Position numbers and translations under genes: made by a program. Below are positions 53,146 to 64,000 of a stretch of DNA of 64,000 bases, one piece after another. The stretch is from Todiramphus chloris collaris (lineage: Eukaryota > Chordata > Aves > Coraciiformes > Alcedinidae). The stretch covers positions 9,648,413-9,712,412 of the forward strand of contig JANVCC010000047.1 of the NCBI GenBank assembly GCA_025345505.1. Reading direction: 5' to 3'. A model generated the notes under the pieces. It was given only the letters and a program-made list of their open reading frames with translations. It did no database searches and was not told the origin of the DNA. Each line of letters begins with the position of its first letter. Within the stretch, counting starts at the first letter, position 1.

Positions 53146-54058
53146 TGTAATGAAGAAAATTGGATGATTCGTGTCAATAAGATGTGGCAACAGGGGGTTG
53201 CTGTTAAAAGGGAACAGGTAAACCAATCACTTAGCTGTTTTGCTCTAACAAAAGCACCAAATCAGGTATAGAAAGGTACCAAATGTATTTTGGCCTGCTG
53301 GGGACTCGGCCCTCCAGGACATCATCCCTGCTCCCAGCGGATACAGGCCTGGCTGAGGCCTGAGTTGTAAATGTCACCATAAATCCCAGTTTAGTAGCCT
53401 TGTAAACTGTAGCTTGTTTTACATAGCCGTAAACTGTGTTTTGTCTTACACAGTTGTAAGTTGTGTTTTGTTTTACATAGTTCGTCTTACATAGTTATAA
53501 GCTGTGTTTTGCCTTGCATAATTGTAAGCTGTAGCCTGTCTTATGCAGCCTTGAGAGTTATCAAGGTTCTCATAAATCCTGCAGCCTGTCTTGTGTAGTC
53601 TTAGTCTTTGTAGATAAGAGAAACTAACTCCCAGACAGGGAGGAATACAGGAGAGCCTCCTACAGACAAGCCAGGTCACACCAACCCTGTGATTTCATCG
53701 CAACTCATCATTTTGAGACAAAAGGTGAAAAGTGCACTGCGAGGAAGACTGGGGGCCTTCCTCCTGAAGACCCCAGCCCACGACCACCAGACACCACTGC
53801 ACAAGTGCCAAAGGGAGGAGACCTATGATAATGAGTTCCTGGACCTGATTGTAATAATCCAACCTCACAGAATGAATATGTAGTTAACGCTGTTGGATAT
53901 TCATGATTTAGTGTGATAAATGCCTGCTTGCTTGACATCTTGGTGTGCGTGCTGGTGGAGCGCAGACTCCCCGCGCACCCAGCGCTGCTTGCTCATTCCC
54001 CATCACTAATAAATTTTTATTTTTTTATTTAAAGACTATTTTGGTTTCATTTATAACA
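53146..54058 (+). mobile_element. LTR of the class I endogenous retrovirus
   Basis: Starts TGTAATGAAG directly after the polypurine tract. The best right end is TTATAACA, giving about 913 bp. It contains CCAAT in U3 (near 53223), a block of ~27-bp tandem repeats (53398-53548), and AATAAA at 54008-54013 followed by a T-rich tract. No matching left LTR is present in the window. No clear tRNA primer-binding site (TGG...) follows the right end. That fits a 3' LTR rather than the 5' LTR of the gag sequence next to it. Confidence 0.75.
53398..53548 (+). repeat. Tandem ~27-bp repeats in LTR U3
   Basis: Five to six imperfect units of the form TGTAAACTGTGTTTTGTCTT followed by ACATAG, one of them shortened. 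U3 tandem repeats often act as enhancers; that role is inferred. Confidence 0.75.
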
Positions 54059-54840
54059 GGATGTGCTAATGCGGTGCCTGGAGGAAACGCCACGATACCT
54101 CGCGGCATTATCACAACAGCTCTCAGAGACACCTCCGCAGCTAGCGGGACTGCCGGAGGCGTTCCTAAGGGCAGCTGCTGAGCGAGCCGTGCCGGGCCGA
54201 CCCGGGCCGACCCGGACCAGAAGTGGCGGCTCCAGCGGCGTAGCCGGAAATGCCGGCTCCGGGAATTCCGACCGCGGAAGTGGCGACGGCTCCCGCGGCG
54301 AAACCGACTGCGGCGGCAATGAACGGCAGCCCCGGCAGAGACAGCGGTGGCCGAGCAAGCCCCGGCAGCGCCTCGGCCGGCGGTGGCGGCAGCCCCGGCA
54401 GCGCCTCGGCTGGCAGAGACGAGTCGAACTGACGAAAACGACCCCAGCGGCGGAGGCGGCTCCGCCAGAGGATGCGCCTGTCCCGCCGGCAGCGCCCCAA
54501 ACTGCGCCGCCACAGCCGCTGCCTTGCTGCCCCCCGCGCAACCGACTGCAGCCCCCGCCGCCGCACCGCCCTCTAGCCTGGCACGTGGACCCCCCCCCCG
54601 CCTCCGCCGTTCGTGCTGGGGTCCTGAGGGAAACCCCTGTCTGACGGCTCAGGCAGGGACACAGAGGGCACGCTTGCCCAGGGCGGGAGGCTACGGTAGC
54701 CGGGCGGCGGGAGAAGCGGTTGGTGCAGAGCCGCCCTTGGAGGCTCCCAGGCTGTACCGTGACTGTACCGTAACTGTCCGGGATTGGTGAAATTGCGGGC
54801 TCTGCGGGTGGGAGACTGGGATCTATTAGGAAGAGTTGGA
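54059..54840 (+). mobile_element. GC-rich class II retroviral leader / gag N-terminal region, decayed
   Basis: Extremely GC- and CpG-rich, with overlapping alanine-, proline- and glycine-rich frames (longest plus-strand frame 54063-54644). A 33-bp unit beginning CCCCGGCAGCGCCTCGGC is repeated in tandem near 54360-54420. It is placed with gag because capsid sequence follows. I do not claim a product. Confidence 0.5.
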
Positions 54841-55455
54841 ATGCCAAACGAAACGGGAATCTCTGCAGGATCAGGAGATCGCTAGAACGCCTCAGAGGAT
54901 GTGCCAGTGGCTCAAGGCGATAGTAACACCCCGCAAGGGGATGTCCAAGCCTGTCCTGTGTTTAAGGCTGTCCCAAATACAGGTCAACATGATGGACATG
55001 ATGTTATTGCATGGAGGGTTGTACGGGATTTACAATCCAAAGTGGCACAATCTGGGCTTGGTTTTCCTGAAGTCATGAGGCTTATTAGAGTGCTGAATAC
55101 TGATCTGCTTGCTCCGTTTGATATTAAGCACTTCGGTCAAGTCCTATTTCAACCTGTGCAATTTGCATTTTTTGAGAGTAACTGCAGAAAGATGGCTGAG
55201 AAGGCTGCACTACAGAACATGCAGTTGCCTCCCACTGACCCTAGAAATGAAGTTGGAGTAGAGGCCCTTATGGGAATTAATCACTTCTCTAATCCCGATG
55301 TCCAGGCCACCCGGCCCCCTCAAATCCTAGAGCAAGCTCAAACGGTTGGCCTTTGTCAGGAAACTCACACCGGGGTGCAAAAAGGGGGAATTGCTTTCCG
55401 ATGCAGGTGTTCCCCCAGGGAATGGCACAGGCACAGGCCTACCCGGCCATCTTAG
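54841..55455 (+). pseudogene. Class II retroviral gag fragment (capsid N-terminal part)
   Basis: The frame from about 54901 to 55455 contains capsid-like sequence: ACPVFKAVPNTG, VVRDLQSKVAQSGLGFPEVM and LLAPFDIKHFGQVLFQPVQF. It is of the alpha/betaretrovirus type seen in avian ERVK-like elements. It ends in an unrelated frame, and the capsid C-terminus, nucleocapsid and protease are missing. Confidence 0.75.
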
Positions 55456-55535
55456 AAACTACCCAAGGATCAGTCAGGGCTGACATGATGGCCAGCCCTG
55501 CGTGGGTAGCGCCTCAGCCTGACAAAATTGCGTAA
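55395..55535 (+). pseudogene. Possible reverse transcriptase scrap
   Basis: A short frame has MQVFPQGMAQAQAYPAI, which resembles the LPQG(M) box of retroviral RT, then APQPDKIA. No intact YxDD box is present. It directly follows gag capsid, implying a large internal deletion. The assignment is tentative. Confidence 0.4.
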
Positions 55536-55546
55536 CCCAAGGCATC

Positions 55547-55870
55547 GCATGGTTTCCTTCATCAAAGTGCACATGCCCTGCAGAAGCAGTTTCACTTAAC
55601 GCCAACTGAGGCTCGTGACATTGCCAGCACTTGTGCTGTCACCGATTCGCTGCACCTTTGCCACCGGGGGTAAACCCCAGAGGCCTAAAAGCCTTGCGGC
55701 TTTGGCAAACGGATGTAACGCACATCCCTGCATTTGGCCGGTTTAAATATGTGCACGTGTCTATTGACGCTTTCTCCGCTGCTATGTGGGCTTCTCACAC
55801 TGGACAGAAAGGCTGTGATGTCATCGCCCATTGGAAATTGGCATATTGGAAAATAGGGAATGCAGTTTAG
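55547..55870 (+). pseudogene. Class II retroviral integrase fragment
   Basis: The frame from about 55554 has the zinc-binding start (LHQSAHALQKQFHLTPTEA) up to a stop. After a frame change, the frame at 55631-55870 has GVNPRGLKALRLWQTDVTHI and KYVHVSIDAFSAA, the first two catalytic-core aspartate regions of an alpha/beta-type integrase. It then runs out at TAG 55868. The third catalytic residue and the C-terminus are absent. Confidence 0.8.
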
Positions 55871-58800
55871 GGGACAAGGGATGAAAATTGTATTCTGCTT
55901 GACAAATATTGTGTAAATTTTATGTGTATATATATATATTTTTTAATTTTAATTTTTTAGACTAGCAAAGACCTTCTTGCATTTTCTAGGGACTTCCTGA
56001 TTGGTGAAGGTGACCTCTCCGACTATTTTGGTTTCTTAGGACTACCTGTTAGTCCTACACAAACACCACTTGATGAATTTGATTTTACTGTAACAAATCT
56101 GTCTATGGACTTACAATGTGGCATTTGGATTGTGTGTGTTGATATAAAATTATTTTGGACTAATTTATTTATATATATATATATATAAAAAATACTTAGA
56201 GCTCAGATAAGACATTAAATTGTGAAATTCCCTTTATTAGGAGAACAATGGAACGTCTCACCAAAAACTGGAATCTTTCAAAACAACTGGGTGTTCCTGC
56301 AATAAGTCATCTGCAGAAGATTCATAATGTTGACATTGTTCTTAATCTTCTTAAAGAGCGAGGAATTCACTTGAGAGATGAAAGTGGTGAGGCCTAGAAA
56401 TCAAGGTTATTCTGAGTTCATCAGACGACTAGCGCACACTTTAATTCCTTGGGTTTCTTTGACAGGTGCTTCGACTGACTCCAGGGATATTGTGGACAGG
56501 TGCAGAAAATGAACATAGCACTTCTGTGGATAATTGTCCTTGCCTTCCAGGTATTATTCAATTATTTATTTTGTTTGTTACTAGTTAAAAATGACTGATG
56601 ATGAAAACACACATCTTTCAGGAGTATTTGTTGTCCGTGAAAGCCTCTAGTAATCAAATTTTGTACTGTGAAATGATCCATTTTGTAATTCAAAGTGCCA
56701 TAAAAACTTCACCTAAAACACACAAACTTTACCTAAATCTGCTGACTGTTCCCTAACAATACATTTGTACAAGTTTGGTTTTTTTTTTTAAACTTAACTT
56801 TTGAGTTTATGCTGTACGCCAACAAGATTGATAACTAAAAGTAAAATAACATTGGTCTCAAAATGTTGGTAAGCTCTAAGGAACTGATAAGGATGTTTTG
56901 AGGTTACACTGGTAGACAATATAGAGAAAGGTCTCTTCTACTTTTTCCCCTTTATCTGAAACAATTAAATCGAAACAATCAATTTAAAGAAATATTCTTG
57001 AAATAAGAAGGAAGATTTCTTGGCCATTACTGCAATGGCATTTCAAAGCCATGGGAGAAAAAATAATAGAGGAAGCAAAAAATAGTTTTCTTAAGATTGT
57101 TTTAGGAGTTAATTGAGTCAGTCTTTTGAAAATAAATATCAGATGGCTGACAAATCCAGTTGGAAGGAATGTATAAAGTATAAAAGGTAAAATAAGATAA
57201 AAGTTGAGGTGGCATTTTACCACTGTGAATGGTACAGTTACCAATGCCTAAAACCAGAATTTCAAAGACTATAGACAGAGAACTATCAGAGACAGAACAG
57301 AGTAAAAATCAAATGTAACTATTTTCTTTGTTAACTACTGTTACAGTATTGAGTAGTTATCTTCCTCGAGACAATTCTCCTGATGCATGTGTCAGAGCTT
57401 AATTGCTTTTGATTAAATAAATGAATTCAGTGAGCAATTGTTTTATTCAAGTCCTGTGGATATACTGCTTGTTCTCCAAATCTTCTCACACCATCTCAAA
57501 TCCTCTCAGAATCATTTCAATGAAGAGGAGTCGTGCATGGACTCAGAAATGTAGGCGAGACTCGGAAATTGTAGTTTCCTCTGAAAGTATAGTGAAATTA
57601 CGCAGGCTGTTTCAGAGAACTTCCCTGTTTCCCCCAACAATTAATGTAGTAATTGCTTTACACAGAACAGTGGGAATGTGGATTTAGTTTCTTCTATCTG
57701 AAGCAGCTGAGAGTGGACATTGCTATTTATGCTGGCAAGTCGAGATTATCTACTACTGATTCAGTGTGGCAGGTGCTGCTAAGTAGTGAGAGTAGTTTCT
57801 CTTTAAAATGCCTCATCTAAAGCCTCTGCATCCAGCTGCTGTAATTCATGCTATGTCAGACTGTTGGTGATGTAAATAAGTTGGGTTTTTTTCTTCTGAA
57901 TAGGTGAATGACTGTCCTAATGTGGAACAGTTGAAAGAAGAAACTGAGTTTTTAAAGAACACACACAAGAGGAAAACACAATTGAGCATTCTCAAGACTT
58001 CTCCAAGTTGTAGAGCACAAGAACATATAGTAACTCCTCACCCTGAAGTTACAGTGAAAACATGAAGCTGCTGATGGCATGGGTTAATGCTGTTTGTGGA
58101 TTTTACAATACCAAGGTAAATAGTTTTGTGTACATTTCAGCAAATACATGCTTTGCTGTCTTAAGAGTGCTTATTCTTTATAGAGCAGAATTCTTCAAAC
58201 TGTCAAGTAGGTAGTAGCAGCCAATGGTAATTAGTTGTACATACCCTTTTGGACTTTGTTATACCTGTTTTGAAATAACCATTTTTCTGTGTGTCTAGCT
58301 ACATCTCTCTTTTAAACAAATTTGTGCAAAAAAAAATGTGCAAATTTGTGCAAAAAAACTCCCCTTCCAGTTAGTCTTACATATTAAAATGTCTTTCAAA
58401 AAGACAACATTTTTGCTGGAATATGGGATTGTTTGTGTTCTTTTAATGAGCATTCAACCTAGAAGTATTTGTGCATAAAATTTTCACCATTAATAGGAAC
58501 TGTGAGAATTAAACTAATGTTTGGGATAAGGGGAATTCCTCTCAGAGAAATGTTGAGTTTAGAAGGGATATGTTTGTTCCTTCCAAGAAGAGAAGCCCTG
58601 TTCAGAGATTTGGCTCTGGTCAGAATACAGACACATCTGCTAGTTCTGAAGGGTAAAGTAGAGCACTTAAGACTGATGCAAGTTCAGAATTTATTTCTGC
58701 ACCAAACAGCTATAAAGGTATCTATAAAAATTTCTTTGGGGTACTTCCGTAGAAATATTTCTTTTTACTTTTTTTTTTTTAAAGTTGCCCTTGGAGATTC

Positions 58801-61656
58801 ACTGTGTAGTGAATTCACACCTCTGTTTCTGGTTTCTCACAGCTCTGTCACTGCAGCGAATGTTCCAAGGAAGCACTAGTACACAAATTATTTAATTCTA
58901 TATTAAAATCAAAACAAATTTGTACTTGCTTACTTTCAGAAGTACAAGATAACATATTCTATATCCAGTTTATACCAATTAACTGGTAGGAAATGTAAGG
59001 AATTTGCATCTTACAGTATTTCATTTAACAGGTGGAAAATTTCACAGTGTGTTTCTCAGATGGTAGATTGTTATGTCATTTGATTCATCATTATCATCCA
59101 AGTTATGTGCCTTTCGAAGCTGTGTGCCAACGTACAACTCAAACAGTAGAATGCTCAAGAACTCATACAGTGGGACTGAACTCTTCCTCCTCATCCTCTT
59201 CAGAGTCTGATACTTCTGTAAATACTATGGAAGGAGTGTTTGGCCAAAGCACATTATTTGATGTACAGAAGTTCATGTTAAATCTGTTTCTTTTATGCAT
59301 ACTTTGATTTGACAAATATTTTCTCTTTGCAAAGCTGTAACTGCCTCAATCTTATACGAGGAACTCTTGGACAATGAAAGGAAAAACTTATAGCTGATCA
59401 ATGCTGCAGTTTCTAACCTAGGTGGAATACCAGCAATGATTCATCACTCAGAGATGTGAAATATAATTCCAGATGAGAAGGTAGGATGCTTTTAGGGCTG
59501 GTATAAACATGTTTTATTCTCCTGTGAATGTGTCCTGCTCTACCGTATGGCCCTTAACTTGCTGTGTTCTGTGTTTATATAGGTTGTTATTACCTACCTA
59601 TCATTTCTGTGTTTGTGACTTACAGATCTTTGTCCAGAAACATGAGCTGCACGATTAATTCAGTCTGCTTGGAAGAATTGCAGGCTGAAAAGGGAACAAA
59701 CTTTTTCAGGTACTCTTTGCCTGTGCAATATTCATAGCTTACTAAATAAAGAATATAAATTCACTGTTTGGAGTATACAGGTTTATTAGAATATTATCGG
59801 CATTTAAAATATTAAGTGCCATTTTTATTATCAAAATATACAGCCTTCTTGGTGGTGTGACTACTAAAGACCACTTCTGTTTAAGACTGTTCTGAAGTAA
59901 TTACTTTTGTTTAAAGGCTATTGTTCTTTCTTTTGTATTCTAATTAGAGCATGTCACCCCTTCTCTCAGTATTTCAACTACAAAATAATTGCACTATTTT
60001 CTTAAAACAAAAAGGGAGTAGTTAATTTTTAATTCCTATTCATGTCAACAAAATTAAAAGGAAACTAAACTTCTGCATGAATTTACTATTTTTGTTCAGG
60101 ATCTAAACTTTACCACTGCTTTAAGTTGAACGTCTTAAGTTCTGATATTTTGTTTCTTGCTTTTCCAGTAGGTATACCAGACCTTGTGATGGCTTTAAAA
60201 TGATGGTGTCATTAAGGATGATAAACACCACCGCTATGTCTAACTGAAATACATACTGTTTGATGTTGGAACAGTGTTCAAGTGAAATACTCTAAGAATC
60301 TCTGGTGTAGAAAGGGGCAGAGGTTATATTTATGTAGGTTTTTTCATCCAGTTTTACTTTATGAAAACTACACCAACTTAGTGATGATGACTAAACATTC
60401 CCTTTATAACTGTTTTTAAGTAACTATTAATAAAGATGTTGGTAGAGGAAATCAAAACCAAAATCCCTAAGTATTACAGGCATTTTTGTCCTTTTTTATT
60501 TTTGTGTTACGATGTGTTCATAATGTACTTTGCCCTATGGTAGGATAGGCTAGTAGTAGGGTTCTGACAAGATGATATAAATATTGATGTGTTACATTTG
60601 TCAGTTGCTATTTCCTTTTACTTTGCCGTACATTGGTTTGTTACTAGAGTCTCTGGATTACTATAAAAACACTGGTTGGTATCTGGACTAGATGGACATG
60701 AGCTGGTATGACAATCTTTATATTATTTAAGTACAGCTGGAAAGCATTTTGTTGTGCTCCATTAGTAAGGATATCTTCAATTTATGAATGAGCACTGAAA
60801 TTGAGGCTTAAAAATGGGTTATATGGGGGTGCTGAAAAATTGAGTATCAAAGAGGAAGAACAATGAGGGTGAGAGGTTGCAGTTGTGAATACCACCACAT
60901 TTCTACAAAGAACTCAGTGCTGAAATAGATGTTCTGTCTCAGAGAAGTTGTTCTGATAGAGTAAAGAAAAGCTGTCGTATCAACAACCCTTTTTTATGTG
61001 TTTACTTTAGAATAGTTAATACATCACAACTTTGAATGAAAGTTCCAAACCTAAGTTTACACTTTGTAGGAGAGAGAGAGAGATGCCCAGATAATTAAAA
61101 AATCTGCAATAAGCTTCTTGTCTCATCAACATATCCTGAAAAAAACTGAATGCAGCAGTTTTCATCCAGAAGCACTGGAGAAGATACTTGTCCAGGATGA
61201 TTTTTTTTAAATCTGAAAAAGACAAAGCTGGAGGAAGTCAGAAGCAAATCTGCCACAGTCATTCAGGTAGTAAAATCTAACATGAGATTACAAAGCAAGG
61301 AAACTCTCTGAAATATGTAAAGGCCTAAAAGGCTTGCTCAGGGTTACTTGTTCTGCTTGCAGCAACAGATGTCCTCAAATGTAATGCTTTTTGGGTTTTT
61401 TCCTCCCTTTTTTGAGATATTTTGGTAACTTTTTCTCTTCAGAGAGAAACAGTAATGTTCTATTAAATCAAAAATTGTTCCTTGTTGATTATTTTGGTAT
61501 AGCATGAACATTAAAACACTATGCCTTAATTCAACATAAGGATCTATCAGATTGTGTTGACTTGCCTCTTTGCAGCTGTTGAGCATTACTTAAAGAAGCT
61601 TTAAAAAAACCCCCAAAACTCTTCTAGTGTTATGACAGCTGCAGTGGGCACATTCA

Positions 61657-62245
61657 GGATCACAGGATCACAGAATGTTAGGGGTTGGAAGGGACAACTG
61701 AAGACCAAGTCCAACAACCCTGCCAGAGCAGGACAAAACTAGAGCACATCACACAGGAATGCATCCAGACAGGTCTTGAAAGTCTCCAGAGAAGAAGACT
61801 CCACAACCTCTCTGGTGAGTCTATGCCAATGCTCTACAACTCTTACAGTAAACAAGTTCTTCCTCATGTTGAAGTGGAACTTCCTGTGCTCAAGCTTGGA
61901 TCCACTGCCCCTTGTCCTATCACAATGCACAAGTGAAAAGAGGTTGTCACTGCCTTATTGATGCCCGGCCCTTATGTATTTATAGACATTAATTAGGTCC
62001 CCTCTCAGTCTTCTCTAGAGTAAAAAGACCCAAGTCCCTCAGCCTTTCCTCTTAAGGCAGATGTTCCAGTCTGTTAATCATCCTCACAGCCCTCCACTGG
62101 ACTCTCTCAAGTAGATCTCTGTCTTTTTTGAACTGGGGAGCCCAGAACTGGATGCAATACTCCAAGTGAGGTCTCGCTAGGGCAGAGTAGAGGGGGAGTA
62201 GAACCTCCCTTGATCTGCTGGACACACTCTTCTTAATGGCAAACA
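61657..62245 (-). mobile_element. CR1 LINE, 5'-truncated, inside the ASPM pseudogene
   Basis: Inverted CR1 tail (CACAGAATGTTAGGGGTTGG on plus), then the ORF2 C-terminus on the minus strand in two frames (61739-61930 with DRTRGSGSKLEHRKFHFN; 62052-62246 with [20 protein letters not shown]). It sits in the interval where the short ASPM exons before the IQ exon should be. Confidence 0.9.
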
Positions 62246-62469
62246 TTAGTTATTAATTGGTAGTTGGGCAGTTAGTTTGGTTTCTGAAGATACTTTCCTT
62301 GCTGTTACCGAAATGTAAATGTTACATTCTTAAGACTTTTTGGAATGGAGATTAAAGAATCACTGATTTATCAAACTGTTTAAAAGAGAATCTTTTGTTG
62401 CCAGGGCAAATATTGCTTTTCCCCAGAATTTAAAGTGCTTTAAAAAAACCCAATGATTCAAGCATTTGG

Positions 62470-62672
62470 TTTCTGTCTTTGTTGGTGGTGTTGGGGTTTT
62501 TTTTTTTGTGTTTTTGGTTTTATTTTCTGTTTGTTTGTTTTGTTTGGGTTTTTTTGTTTGTTCGTTGGTTTTGGGTTTTTGTGTGTACGTGTGTTTGGTT
62601 TTTTGTGTTGGTTTTCTTTTTGGTGTGGTGCTTTTTTTTTTTGTTTGTTTGTTGGTGGTGGGGTTTTTTAGA
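62470..62672 (+). repeat. G/T-only low-complexity block
   Basis: About 200 bp of nearly pure G and T on the plus strand (runs of TTTG, GGTTTT and GTGTGT) just upstream of the ASPM IQ exon. Frames here give only Phe/Gly/Val/Cys-rich nonsense. Confidence 0.85.
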
Positions 62673-62816
62673 GATCTGGGTTTACCTTCCTAGGGATAAA
62701 GTAGGCATGAAGAAATTTTAGGAAGTCTGAGGTTGACAGTCCTCAAATTTAGGCTTAACTGGAGATACAATGAAGAAAATACTTAATTTTCTGGGTTTTG
62801 TTTTGTTTTCCTGCAG

Positions 62817-64000
62817 GGTTATTGGAGGAGATCCTCTGCTAGGAAAAGATATTTACAGCTAGGATACTATGTAAGTTTTGTACCAGCAAGGATAAGGTTG
62901 CTGCATATAAACAAATTGTTTGGGCTACTGTTACAACTCAGTCATCTGCGTGCATCTAAGTTGGCAAAAAAAGTCAGCAAAAATATGAAATCTTAAAGTC
63001 TTCAGCACTACAGTCTACGTTCAGTCTACGTTCAGTCTACGTTCAGTCTACGTTCAGNNNNNNNNNNCAGTCTACGTTCAGTCTACGTTCAGTCTACGTT
63101 CAGTCTACGTTCAGTCTACGTTCAGTCTACGTTCAGTCTACGTTCAGTCTACGTTCAGAAGATGGAAAAAAACCCAAATCACAACAGAAAATCAAAGCAA
63201 CTTGAGTGCTTCAGACTTGTTTCCCAAAGTAGCAATCTTCTAAACTGTCCAAAAGAAAGAGGGCTGCCCTTGTTATACAGTCTTGGCATAGGATGAACAG
63301 AGATCTGAAGCAGCATCTACATATTAGACGAAGTGTTACCAAGATTCAGGCTTGGTACAGGTGTCAGCTAGCTAGGGGTGTTTACCAGGAATACAGAGCA
63401 AAACTAGTGACAATTCAGCAGTATTACTGGGCTTAGAACCTAGGAAAAATTGAAAGAGAATACTCTTTGCAAAAGTGTGTGGCAGGGATAGTTCTTCAAG
63501 ATGCTTTCAGGGGCATGAAGGCATGTAAACTATTAAGAGAAACAAAAGCAGTTTGTGTTTTTCAGTCACTGTGGAGAGAAAAAAAGAGAAACTAAGATTT
63601 CTGCGATTAAAAAAATCTGTTACTACTTTACAGTCACATGTGAGAAAATACCAACAAGTAAAAAGATACAAAGAAATTAAAAATGCAGCTTCTGTGATTC
63701 AAACTCAGTATAGGGCATGTGTCACTTCCAAGAAAGCAGCTGCTTCTTTCAACAGGATGCATTTGGTTGCTGTTGTACAACAATCTGCCTACAGAGGAAT
63801 GGAGCCTAGGAAGGAGGCTCTCATATTGAAACCTGCAATAAAAATCCAGTCAAGTTAACATGTTCATGTTGTCCATAAGAGATTTAAAAACTTGAAAGAT
63901 GCAACAGTGAAGTTTCAGGCTTTTGTAAAGATGAGGCAAGTGCATAAGCATTATTGTCCATTAAGGGGAGGCAACACTTTATGTCCAGTGAAGGTATTGG
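62817..64000 (+). pseudogene. ASPM: ASPM pseudogene: giant IQ-repeat exon, start
   Basis: Acceptor TTTTCCTGCAG, then GYWRRSSARKRYLQLGYY, the expected start of the giant ASPM IQ exon. IQ-like units follow in several frames; the longest open stretch (63553-63858) has TTLQSHVRKYQQVKRYKEI and IQTQYRACVTSKKA and ends at TAA. The exon continues past the window edge. Confidence 0.85.
63011..63158 (+). repeat. 11-bp tandem array (CAGTCTACGTT)n with an internal gap
   Basis: Four perfect units, then 10 N (63058-63067), then eight perfect units and a closing CAG. Flanking sequence shows that the unit comes from ASPM IQ-coding DNA, where one copy would read Q-S-T-F. The N run is not the right length for a continuous array, so true copy number is unknown. 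Confidence 0.95.

Larger units (their letters stand above)
55961..64000 (+). pseudogene. ASPM: Unprocessed ASPM pseudogene (CH domains into IQ repeats), runs off the window
   Basis: Exon-like blocks keep splice sites and introns: 55961-56133, 56241-56386, 56466-56550, 57904-58115, 59032 to about 59270, about 59335-59480, 59583-59709, and 62817 onward. They encode ASPM calponin-homology sequence ([65 protein letters not shown]) and IQ repeats (VIQTQYRAC, VVQQSAYRGM). Lesions: a 1-nt deletion and stops in 56466-56550, a frame change in 57904-58115, stops in 59335-59480 and 59583-59709, many stops in the IQ exon, and a tandem array at 63011. At least the short exons between 59709 and 62817 seem lost. 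Retained introns mean DNA-level duplication, not retrotransposition. The 5' half of the gene is missing; retroviral sequence lies at the left edge. Normal ASPM is a spindle-pole protein. Confidence 0.9.

Noticed and set aside
54047-54847. 266-codon minus-strand frame in the GC-rich leader
   Set aside because: Arginine/serine/proline-rich shadow of a GC-rich region with several overlapping frames on both strands; no recognisable domain.
62453-62721. Three overlapping Phe/Val/Cys-rich frames that look like membrane proteins
   Set aside because: They are translations of a G/T-only low-complexity block in three frames.
63011-63158. CRISPR-like array
   Set aside because: Units are 11 bp with no spacers and the context is a vertebrate pseudogene. 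It is a simple tandem repeat.
55961-64000. A functional second ASPM gene
   Set aside because: Stops and frame changes occur in several exons and throughout the IQ exon, and the 5' half is missing.

Overview
This window looks like nuclear DNA from a bird. It has two vertebrate genes with compact introns, CR1 LINEs as the main dispersed repeat, typical avian endogenous retroviral debris and one CpG island. I could not fix the species. Two genes are intact and can be read exon by exon on either side of the CpG island at about 9.8-10.6 kb. FASTKD3 (mitochondrial RNA-binding FAST-kinase-domain protein 3) runs leftward with six coding exons, 9650 to 2295, 650 residues. MTRR (methionine synthase reductase) runs rightward with fourteen coding exons, 12841 to 38004, 700 residues. 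The head-to-head order matches the known vertebrate FASTKD3-MTRR arrangement, so the island is very probably a shared bidirectional promoter. The proteins work in different places: FASTKD3 on mitochondrial mRNAs, MTRR in the reductive reactivation of cobalamin-dependent methionine synthase.  Layout: 1-2100 is non-coding sequence beyond FASTKD3. 2.1-10.4 kb is FASTKD3, with a CR1 in one intron. 9.8-10.6 kb is the CpG island. 10.4-38.0 kb is MTRR, with CR1 remnants at 12.16 and 17.01 kb. 38.0-42.0 kb holds the MTRR 3' UTR and intergenic DNA. 42.0-46.8 kb holds three CR1 copies in one orientation; the first keeps a decayed reverse transcriptase. 46.8-50.0 kb is featureless AT-rich DNA. 50.3-55.9 kb is a compound, broken endogenous retrovirus block. 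Its left part is a class I (gamma-like) 3' half: an RNase H scrap, an ATG-less ORF with paired cysteines, a frame-broken env, a polypurine tract and a roughly 913-bp LTR. A class II (alpha/beta-like) internal piece abuts it: a GC-rich leader, part of gag capsid, and fragments resembling RT and integrase. From 55.96 kb to the window end is an unprocessed, intron-bearing pseudogene of ASPM. It covers the calponin-homology region and the start of the giant IQ-repeat exon, and has stops and frameshifts. An 11-bp tandem array has grown out of its IQ-coding sequence.  The points most worth a second look are the cysteine-paired ORF upstream of env, the ASPM duplicate next to MTRR with a retroviral block at its edge, the 11-bp array, a GC-AG intron in MTRR, and a short upstream ORF that would overlap the FASTKD3 start codon.
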